Shown in pieces: positions 22,723 to 28,134 of a stretch of DNA of 28,134 nt. Under the pieces are notes generated by a model. The model worked only from the letters and a program-made list of their open reading frames with translations. It ran no database searches and was not told the origin of the DNA. Origin of the DNA: an uncultured Acidaminococcus sp. (lineage in GTDB: Bacteria > Bacillota > Negativicutes > Acidaminococcales > Acidaminococcaceae); the NCBI GenBank assembly GCA_900538365.1, contig UPXT01000022.1, positions 1 through 28,134 on the forward strand, given 5' to 3'. The translations under genes and the position numbers were made by a program. The first letter of the stretch is position 1; the number at the start of each line of letters is the position of its first letter.

Positions 22723-23349
22723 ATGAGCTGTCACGCTTGGTGTACGATCAATCCGCTGATGAAGGCCTATCACGATCAGGAATGGGGCGTTCCGCTCCAT
22801 GATGATCGGGCCCTTTTTGAATTCTTGATGCTTGAGGCCTTGCAGTGCGGACTGAGTTGGGATCTTATCCTCAAAAAACGAGCGGCGTTAAAAGAAGCGT
22901 TTAGGGGGTTTGACCCTATATCCATTGCCGCCTTTGGAGAACGTGATGTGGCCCGCATCATGGCTGCGGATGGGGTTATCCATTCGGAACGCAAGATTCG
23001 GGCCGTCATCAAAAATGCCCAGGCCTATCTTGCCATTGCCAAGGAATATGGCAGTTTTGACCGCTATCTATGGGGCTATACGAAGGGGAAGACCCTCTTT
23101 TACAAAGGGCATGGGACAGGGACCCTCCCGACCGCCAATGGCCTATCTAGGGCTATCAGCCGGGATCTTAAGAAGCGGGGCTTTTCTTTTGTCGGCCCTG
23201 TTACCATCTATTCCTACCTTGAAGCTGTCGGCGTCATCAACGATCATGATGAATCATGCCCTCGCTATAAAGCACTCTTTAGCCTCAGCGATGCGGTCTG
23301 GGCCGATCCCTTTGAAGAAAGCCGACCTTTTTGGAAAGGAACACAATGA
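22723..23349 (+). CDS. tag: DNA-3-methyladenine glycosylase I
   Basis: This 208-residue HhH-superfamily glycosylase removes 3-methyladenine from alkylated DNA. YHDQEWGVPLHDD (16-28), catalytic E38 in MLEALQCGLSW and the C-terminal NDHDESC are family marks. The Zn-binding His17 and the later His-x3-Cys pair align with E. coli Tag. The first ligand does not: E. coli Cys4 corresponds to His4 here, with Cys3 and Cys7 nearby. This may be a Cys-to-His or shifted ligand. GGGAGGG lies before the ATG. The stop overlaps the start of the EamA gene (ATGA), so the two are co-transcribed. Confidence 0.93.
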   Translation: MSCHAWCTINPLMKAYHDQEWGVPLHDDRALFEFLMLEALQCGLSWDLILKKRAALKEAFRGFDPISIAAFGERDVARIMAADGVIHSERKIRAVIKNAQAYLAIAKEYGSFDRYLWGYTKGKTLFYKGHGTGTLPTANGLSRAISRDLKKRGFSFVGPVTIYSYLEAVGVINDHDESCPRYKALFSLSDAVWADPFEESRPFWKGTQ

Positions 23350-24227
23350 TGAAAAAAACACATCAATATGGGGTTATGCTCGTCCTCATTGGGGCAACAC
23401 TATGGGGAAGCAGCAGCAATAGCTTGGAATACCTCATGACCTACCAACATTTTTCCTGGGATACGGTCCTTGCAATCCGCATGTTTGTCACAGCCGCGGT
23501 CTTTCTTTTGATCAGCGGCCTGCGAGGGGAAAAGCTCCTGGAGCCTGTCAAAAAGGATTTTTTTAGGCTCATTCGCTTTACGGTCCTGGGTCTTTATACT
23601 ATGCAGGTTCCCTTTACGATTGCCATCCATTACAGCAATGCAGCAACGGGAACGGTCCTGCAGTATCTCATGCCCGTTATCCTGCTGGGCTATTACCTTA
23701 TTTTGGAACGGCGGCGTCCTCGTCGGCGGGAAGCGGTGGCGGCCTTTCTTGCCATTGTCGGAACATTCCTCATTGCGACAAAAGGGGAGGGAGCGGCGCT
23801 TGCCATCTCTCGGGAAGCCCTTTTTTGGGGCATCCTGAGCGCCTTTGGCATGGCCTTTTATACGGCTTTTGCTGCTGAGCTCCTGCACCGTTATCCAACT
23901 TTTCTGATCATCGGGTGGGGGAGCCTGGGCAACGCCCTGCTCCTTATGGTCCTTAACCATCCAACCCTTGAAGGGACCCTGTGGACGGGAAGCACCTTTG
24001 CCGCCTTTGGCGTCATCATTGTCCTAGGAACCCTTATTGCTTATACGGTGTACCTTGAAAGCACCAAATATATCCCCGCCTCGGAAACGGGTGCCCTTGC
24101 GGCTTTTGAACCGCTATCTGCTTATGCGGTCTCCATTCTCTTTATGGGAAACCATGTGGGTTTTGTGGAAATGGCTGGCGCCCTGTGCATCATGGTCATG
24201 GTGTGGATGCTTTCCAAAAAGGCCTGA
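23346..24227 (+). CDS. EamA/DMT-family transporter
   Basis: This 293-residue inner-membrane protein has ten predicted helices as two EamA repeats of the drug/metabolite transporter superfamily. The first begins LVLIGATLWGSSSNSLEYLM; the second ends in EPLSAYAVSILFMGNHVGFVEMAGALCIM, the usual end of repeat two. Members move amino acids, nucleotides or metabolites; the substrate is unknown. Two adjacent ATG codons (23346, 23349) both fit the AAAGGA site. The first overlaps the tag stop. Pairing with a DNA repair gene looks coincidental. No terminator is obvious after the stop. Confidence 0.92.
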   Translation: MMKKTHQYGVMLVLIGATLWGSSSNSLEYLMTYQHFSWDTVLAIRMFVTAAVFLLISGLRGEKLLEPVKKDFFRLIRFTVLGLYTMQVPFTIAIHYSNAATGTVLQYLMPVILLGYYLILERRRPRRREAVAAFLAIVGTFLIATKGEGAALAISREALFWGILSAFGMAFYTAFAAELLHRYPTFLIIGWGSLGNALLLMVLNHPTLEGTLWTGSTFAAFGVIIVLGTLIAYTVYLESTKYIPASETGALAAFEPLSAYAVSILFMGNHVGFVEMAGALCIMVMVWMLSKKA

Positions 24228-24325
24228 GCAGATAAATCATCATACGACTCATCATATGAACGGACAAGCAAACTGTAACATTTGAAATGGCCGAATCTCC
24301 CTTGGTGGAGAGATTGCCTAAATAG

Positions 24326-24354
24326 TTGACAGGCCATTTTGTACCCCCTATAAT
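24326..24354 (+). promoter_or_regulatory. Consensus sigma-A-type promoter of the OAH sulfhydrylase gene
   Basis: A perfect TTGACA (24326-24331) and a perfect TATAAT (24349-24354) are separated by the ideal 17 bases. It should be very strong unless repressed. The -10 lies within the left arm of the palindrome at 24342-24394. Confidence 0.9.
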
Positions 24355-24394
24355 CAATTCATATTTTAAAACTATGAATTGATTATAGGGGGTA
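24342..24394. repeat. Near-perfect 53-base palindrome spanning promoter and ribosome-binding site
   Basis: Two perfect 22-base inverted arms (24342-24363 and 24373-24394) flank a 9-base centre, TTTTAAAAC, that is itself nearly symmetrical. Only one pair in the whole palindrome fails (24364/24372). The left arm holds the -10; the right arm holds the GGGGG ribosome-binding site (24388-24392) three to seven bases before the two possible ATGs. It is probably an operator, or a hairpin that hides the ribosome-binding site on readthrough transcripts. Confidence 0.92.
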
Positions 24395-24399
24395 TTATG

Positions 24400-25698
24400 A
24401 TGAGTGAAGGAAAACCGTACCATTTTGAAACACTGCAGCTCCATGTAGGACAGGAACAGCCGGATCCCTCAACGGGGGCCCGCGCGGTACCGATTTACAT
24501 GAGTACATCCTACGTCTTTAAGGATTCTGCCCAAGCATCGGACCGCTTTGCCTTAAAGGACGCGGGCTTCATTTACAGCCGGCTGGGGGATCCAACAAGT
24601 GATGTCCTTGAAAAACGCCTTGCTGCACTGGAAGGCGGCGTCGGGGCGCTTGTGACCGCAACAGGGGCAGCGGCCATCAGCTATACCATCCAGGCCCTTT
24701 GCCATAAGGATGACCACATTGTGGCCGCTACAACCATCTATGGCGGGACCTATAACCTTTTTGCCCATACTCTGCCTGACTTTGGCATCGAAACGACCTT
24801 TGTCGATCCGACAAAGGGCCCGTCCGTTTTTGAAGGGGCTATCCGGGAGAATACGCAGCTCCTTTACATTGAGACCGTAGGCAATCCGAATGCCAACCTC
24901 ATTGACATCGGTGCCGTGGCGGAGATCGCCCATAAACATGGAATCCCCCTTGTGGTGGATAACACCTTTGCTACGCCTTACCTCGTTCGTCCTTTCGAGT
25001 TTGGGGCTGACATCGTTGTCCACTCGGCTACGAAATTCATCGGTGGCCATGGCACGACCCTGGGCGGCGTTATTGTGGACAGCGGTAAGTTTGATTGGGC
25101 TGCATCGGGGAAATTCCCTTGGCTTGTAGAGGCAAATCCAAGCTATCATGGCCTGAGCTTTACACGTGATGTGGGGGCGGCTGCTTTTGTTACTTATGTT
25201 CGGGCCGTCATCCTCCGCGACTTGGGAGCTACCCTGTCCCCTTTTGCGGCCTTTATGCTCCTTCAGGGAACGGAGACCCTTTCCCTGCGCGTAGAACGGC
25301 AAGTAGAAAATGCCCTTAAGGTGGTTGACTTCCTTGCCCATGAGCCCCATGTGGCCAAGGTAAATCATCCTTCCCTTGACAATCATCCTGATCATGAGCT
25401 CTACCGGAGATACTTCCCCCATGGCGGGATCAGCATCTTTACTTTTGAAATCAAGGGCGGTCCGGAAGCGGCCCGTACCTTCATCGATCATTTGAAGGTC
25501 TTTTCTCTTCTGGCGAATGTAGCAGATGTGAAAAGCCTTGTGATCCATCCGGCTTCAACGACCCATTCACAGATGACGGAAGAAGAACTCCTTGATTCGG
25601 GGATTACGCCGTCAACCATCCGCCTTTCCATAGGGGCGGAACATATTGATGATCTCTTGGAGGATCTTAAAACAGGCTTTGCTGCCCTGGATCATTGA
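24400..25698 (+). CDS. metY: O-acetylhomoserine sulfhydrylase (MetY-type, PLP-dependent)
   Basis: This 432-residue enzyme of the Cys/Met metabolism PLP family would make homocysteine from O-acetylhomoserine and sulfide. The long form (about 430 rather than 380 residues), ETLQLHVGQ at the N-terminus, STSYVFKD, D187 in VVDNTFATPYL and the PLP lysine K212 in HSATKFIGGHGTTLGG all fit O-acetylhomoserine aminocarboxypropyltransferase. Cystathionine gamma-synthase or lyase is the main alternative but is shorter. The ATG at 24400 is 7 bases from GGGGG; the adjacent ATG at 24397 is possible. The consensus promoter and large palindrome imply tight regulation. The gene is monocistronic, ending at a strong terminator. 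Confidence 0.94.
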   Translation: MSEGKPYHFETLQLHVGQEQPDPSTGARAVPIYMSTSYVFKDSAQASDRFALKDAGFIYSRLGDPTSDVLEKRLAALEGGVGALVTATGAAAISYTIQALCHKDDHIVAATTIYGGTYNLFAHTLPDFGIETTFVDPTKGPSVFEGAIRENTQLLYIETVGNPNANLIDIGAVAEIAHKHGIPLVVDNTFATPYLVRPFEFGADIVVHSATKFIGGHGTTLGGVIVDSGKFDWAASGKFPWLVEANPSYHGLSFTRDVGAAAFVTYVRAVILRDLGATLSPFAAFMLLQGTETLSLRVERQVENALKVVDFLAHEPHVAKVNHPSLDNHPDHELYRRYFPHGGISIFTFEIKGGPEAARTFIDHLKVFSLLANVADVKSLVIHPASTTHSQMTEEELLDSGITPSTIRLSIGAEHIDDLLEDLKTGFAALDH

Positions 25699-25712
25699 CC
25701 TCTTTTTTGAGA

Positions 25713-25742
25713 GGGCTGCCGCTGCCGCGGCGGCCCTTTTTT
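25713..25742 (+). terminator. Terminator of the OAH sulfhydrylase gene
   Basis: GGGCTGCCGC pairs with GCGGCGGCCC (25713-25722, 25727-25736) around a TGCC loop with one G-U pair. Six T residues follow. Confidence 0.92.
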
Positions 25743-25786
25743 CGTTTGAGAGGTGGTTCTTGTTATGGCGCGGGCGGCTTTCTTCG

Positions 25787-25795
25787 TGATACAAT
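25787..25795 (+). promoter_or_regulatory. Extended -10 promoter of the WG-repeat gene
   Basis: TACAAT (25790-25795) is preceded by TGA, an extended -10, and no -35 was found. The leader to the ATG at 25843 is about 40 bases. Confidence 0.55.
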
Positions 25796-25842
25796 AGGCG
25801 CAGAAAAGAAAAACGATTTCAAACATAGGAGGTGCTGTCAGA

Positions 25843-27252
25843 ATGAACGCAAAAATGAGGTGCGGGCTCATGCTCGTGGTGAGCCTGATCATCGGAGCTC
25901 AGGCCGCTTCTGCCGCCGAGCATCTTGCCATCGTGACCCAAAAGGGCCGGGCAGGCGCCATCGACCAGCAGGGACGGGTGGTCCTGCCCTTGGAATATAA
26001 GAAAATCGAAGTGGAACAAGGAGGAACAGACGCTGTTATCCTTGTTGAAAAAGATGGGAAATATGGAATGTATGACCGAACGGGCAAGGCCATCATCGCT
26101 CCGACCCTTAAGAAGGTGGGGGCCTTCAGCGACGGAATGCTTGCGGCCCGGGATCAGGAAGGATGGACCTTTTATGACCGAACGGGCAAGGCCCTTATCT
26201 CCCATTATGATGAGGTGGGCCCTTTTTCCGAAGGCCTTGCGGCTGTGAAAAAGGATGGGAAATGGGGCTATATCGATAAACAGGGGACGTATATCCTTAA
26301 GCCTCAGTATAAGAAGGCACAGCCCTTTAAAGAAGGGTATGCGGCCGTCAAGCTCCAGGACCGCTGGATGTATGTCAAAAAAGATGGAACTGCCCTTCTT
26401 GTCGGAAAGGCAAAGGCTGTCAGCGACATGAGCCAGGGCGTGGGCATCATCGATGGCAGCTGGCTTATGGACACAACGGGTGCCCGCTACGCCAAATTAA
26501 AGGCTTATGACTATGTCGGTTCTTTTGATGAAGGTGGATTGGCCCGCGTCGGGGTAAGACGCCGTCAACGCTCCGTCTTTGATTATGTTTCCATCGGTTG
26601 GGGCTGGGGCGGACACTGGGGTGTCGGCTTCCCTGGCTGGAGTTGGGGCCCCTTTGATCTTGGCTGGGGCTGGAGCGATGCAGGATACCATCATCATGGA
26701 TGGGGCGGCGGTATTTCCATCATTCCGGGAGAAATCATCCATCCGTCGAACCTTTATATGGGTGCCATCAATAAGCAGGGGCAGGAAGTCATTCCCGCAA
26801 ATTACCGGGCCCTGTCGCCTTTCCGTGAAGGCCGTGCTTTGATCGTTGACCGCGAGGGTCGCTTTGGGATGATTGACCGCAGCGGAAACGTGGTCATCCC
26901 AGCTTCCTATGATGAACTGGGACCTTTTGAAAAAAACCGTGCTCCCTTTGCCTATGATAAGCATTGGGGATTCATCGACGAATCCAATAAGATCGTCATT
27001 GAAAACCGCTTTACAAAGGTGACTCCCTTTGTCTCCGATGCTGCAGCCGTTCTTGACGGCGGGAAGGCTGCCCTTATTGACCTTAATGGCATAAATCTTG
27101 TCGCGCCCCAGGAAGGCTACAGCGACGTAGGGACCTATGCCCAGGATCGCTTCCCTATTATGGACAAAAAGAGCGGTAAATGGGGATATATGGATAGGAA
27201 GGGAACTCTTGTCATTCCTGCTGTGTATGATGAAGCTGGAATTTTTGACTAA
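25843..27252 (+). CDS. Secreted WG-repeat protein with a Trp/Gly/His-rich insert
   Basis: This 469-residue exported protein has a signal peptide (core about 7-20, likely cleavage after ASA at residue 24). It is then made of WG repeats of about 34 residues, for example KDGKYGMYDRTGKAII, KDGKWGYIDKQGTYIL and REGRFGMIDRSGNVVI. WG repeats form beta-propeller-like or solenoid surfaces; their functions are poorly known. Residues about 250-290 break the pattern with a low-complexity stretch of Trp, Gly and His (GWGWGGHWG, WGWSDAGYHHHGWGGG) just after an RRRQR basic patch. AGGAGGTG precedes the ATG. The last repeat ends early at YDEAGIFD. Binding to membranes, metals or cell wall is possible; none is shown. 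Confidence 0.85.
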   Translation: MNAKMRCGLMLVVSLIIGAQAASAAEHLAIVTQKGRAGAIDQQGRVVLPLEYKKIEVEQGGTDAVILVEKDGKYGMYDRTGKAIIAPTLKKVGAFSDGMLAARDQEGWTFYDRTGKALISHYDEVGPFSEGLAAVKKDGKWGYIDKQGTYILKPQYKKAQPFKEGYAAVKLQDRWMYVKKDGTALLVGKAKAVSDMSQGVGIIDGSWLMDTTGARYAKLKAYDYVGSFDEGGLARVGVRRRQRSVFDYVSIGWGWGGHWGVGFPGWSWGPFDLGWGWSDAGYHHHGWGGGISIIPGEIIHPSNLYMGAINKQGQEVIPANYRALSPFREGRALIVDREGRFGMIDRSGNVVIPASYDELGPFEKNRAPFAYDKHWGFIDESNKIVIENRFTKVTPFVSDAAAVLDGGKAALIDLNGINLVAPQEGYSDVGTYAQDRFPIMDKKSGKWGYMDRKGTLVIPAVYDEAGIFD

Positions 27253-27274
27253 GTATTATAGAATAGAAAAAATA

Positions 27275-27303
27275 TTGACGTGAATGTAAAAGCATTCCAT
27301 AAT
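27275..27303 (+). promoter_or_regulatory. Promoter of the orphan RNA unit before hsp20
   Basis: TTGACG (27275-27280) and CATAAT (27298-27303) are separated by 17 bases. The predicted start is near 27310. No open frame with a ribosome-binding site follows before the terminator at 27399-27429. Confidence 0.7.
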
Positions 27304-27309
27304 AGAGCA

Positions 27310-27429
27310 CAGCCATTCAAATAAGCTCGGCAGCTTGCGGATACTGGGGAAACAAGAAATCTCGGATTCGCTGGCGCCCTGCATCATACGATGTTTCTCC
27401 CGGAACGGATTGGTTCCGGGTTCTTTTTT
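27310..27429 (+). ncRNA. Candidate small RNA of about 120 bases
   Basis: This unit lies between a good promoter and an intrinsic terminator and has no credible reading frame. Predicted pairing includes AAGCT-CGGC-AGCTT (about 27322-27335) and GGGGAAACA with TGTTTCTCC (about 27345-27400, one G-U pair), which encloses a GGCGCC-containing segment. The terminator hairpin is at the end. The hsp20 promoter lies beyond the terminator, so this is not simply the hsp20 leader. I recognise no known RNA family. Confidence 0.55.
27399..27429 (+). terminator. Intrinsic terminator of the small RNA candidate
   Basis: CCCGGAAC (27399-27406) pairs perfectly with GTTCCGGG (27413-27420) around a 6-base loop, followed by TTCTTTTTT. 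It lies about 150 bases after the WG-repeat stop, so it could also end that transcript. Confidence 0.9.
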
Positions 27430-27458
27430 ATCACTAAAAGTCAAAAAGATTAAAATAA

Positions 27459-27485
27459 TTAGCACTCAACTATTGACAGTGCTAA
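27459..27485 (+). promoter_or_regulatory. CIRCE operator (HrcA-binding site) of hsp20
   Basis: TTAGCACTC (27459-27467), a 9-base spacer and CAGTGCTAA (27477-27485) match the CIRCE consensus TTAGCACTC-N9-GAGTGCTAA, with one mismatch in the right arm. HrcA repressor bound here would cover the -35 box until heat shock. Confidence 0.93.
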
Positions 27486-27501
27486 AAAATCGTGCTATGA
27501 T
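27473..27501 (+). promoter_or_regulatory. Promoter of hsp20
   Basis: TTGACA (27473-27478), partly inside the CIRCE element, and TATGAT (27496-27501) are separated by 17 bases. The transcript would start near 27508, leaving a leader of about 108 bases before the ATG at 27617. Confidence 0.88.
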
Positions 27502-27616
27502 AATCCCAGAACGAAGGAAAGGAAGGCCCCCCAAAAGGGGCAGGGTTCCTCTTCTCCGCTCCAGGAAAAGAAAAGACCTGTGTGAAGGCCGTAATATTTG
27601 ATTGGAGGAATGACTT

Positions 27617-28057
27617 ATGTTACTGCCGAGCATTTTTAATGACAATGTGTTTGATGATTTTATGGATGGCTTTGATTCCTTTATGGATCGCAGCGCCCTT
27701 TATGGAAAACATGGTAAGAACCTCATGAAGACCGATGTCCGCGATGTGGGTGACCATTATGAACTGGATATGGATCTGCCGGGCTTTAAGAAGGATGAAA
27801 TCCATGCAGAACTCGAAAATGGCTATCTGACCATTTCCGCTGAAAAGAGCCTTGATAAGGGCGAAAAGGACAAAGCAGGCCATTATATTCGCCGCGAACG
27901 GAGCTTCGGCCATTCGAGCCGTACTTTCTACGTCGGTGACGGTGTGAAGGAAAGCGATATCAAGGCAAAATACGCCGACGGGATCCTGCAGCTGTCAATT
28001 CCCAAGAAGGAACTGCCGCAGTCTGAAAACAAAAAGATGATTGCCATTGAAGGCTGA
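27617..28057 (+). CDS. Small heat-shock protein Hsp20
   Basis: This 146-residue holdase chaperone binds unfolding proteins in the cytosol under stress. The alpha-crystallin domain spans about 38-130. It starts at TDVRDVGDHYELDMDLPGFKKDEI and includes RRERSFGHSSRTFYV and the conserved YADGILQLSIPKK near its end. The IAI of the C-terminal MIAIEG is the IxI assembly motif. The ATG at 27617 has GGAGG about 8 bases upstream. It is under a CIRCE operator, so HrcA-controlled heat induction is likely. The 77 bases after the stop hold only a weak AAAAAC/GTTTTT hairpin and a second hairpin before the window ends. Confidence 0.96.
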   Translation: MLLPSIFNDNVFDDFMDGFDSFMDRSALYGKHGKNLMKTDVRDVGDHYELDMDLPGFKKDEIHAELENGYLTISAEKSLDKGEKDKAGHYIRRERSFGHSSRTFYVGDGVKESDIKAKYADGILQLSIPKKELPQSENKKMIAIEG

Positions 28058-28134
28058 TCAAAAACGCTGGGAGTTTTTCGGTTCTTTGTCAAATTTTGGG
28101 GTGCTAAAGTATCTATGCACTCCTGGAGAGGACA

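Noticed and set aside
24288..24315. An AATCTC/GAGATT hairpin between the EamA gene and metY, considered as a terminator or SAM riboswitch
   Set aside because: No T tract follows the stem, and the conserved S-box core sequences are absent, so neither call is supported.
24553..25548. A 331-codon minus-strand open frame opposite the OAH sulfhydrylase gene
   Set aside because: It is antisense to a PLP enzyme with an intact catalytic lysine and has no start signals of its own.
1..28134. CRISPR arrays, insertion sequences and transposases
   Set aside because: No regularly spaced direct repeats, transposase-like proteins or terminal inverted repeats with target duplications were found on reading both strands.

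Overview
The window reads as a chromosomal segment of a diderm Firmicute, most likely the Negativicutes and probably an Acidaminococcus-like glutamate fermenter. The sequence supports this in three ways. It has Firmicute-style control elements (two T-box leaders, one CIRCE operator). It has a complete RND pump with its periplasmic adaptor, which only makes sense in a cell with an outer membrane. It also has a glutamine symporter plus glutaminase cassette. The genus is an inference, and no mobile element, prophage or CRISPR array was seen.

Layout, left to right. The 3' two thirds of a tRNA-Lys and its terminator are followed by a 48-residue membrane peptide gene. A minus-strand leucine operon leuA-leuC-leuD-leuB (5095 to 506) follows, with tight spacing and a leucine T-box leader upstream of leuA. 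A minus-strand fumC and small TIGR04076-type gene pair comes next, then a LysE-type exporter converging on a MATE exporter. Position 9600-9900 is a structured non-coding stretch. After it lies a minus-strand operon tetR, membrane fusion protein, RND pump (14695 to 9901), with a palindromic operator candidate in front of tetR.

The right half starts with a secreted C39-like peptidase coupled to rmuC, then a serine T-box leader and serA. A LysR regulator diverges from an AGCS symporter-glutaminase pair, which would import glutamine and deamidate it to glutamate. A small excisionase-type HTH gene has a long leader that can fold as a three-way junction. Next come tag with an EamA transporter, then an O-acetylhomoserine sulfhydrylase whose near-consensus promoter lies inside a roughly 53-bp palindrome. 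The window ends with a secreted WG-repeat protein, a promoter-terminator unit that looks like an orphan small RNA, and an Hsp20 gene under a CIRCE operator.

Most protein-coding content is ordinary amino-acid metabolism, transport and stress response. The least explained signals are non-coding: the palindrome at 24342-24394, the three-way junction at 22479-22548, the orphan small-RNA unit at 27275-27429, and the hairpin cluster at 9600-9894 with an anti-Shine-Dalgarno-like loop. No clearly new multi-gene system is visible.
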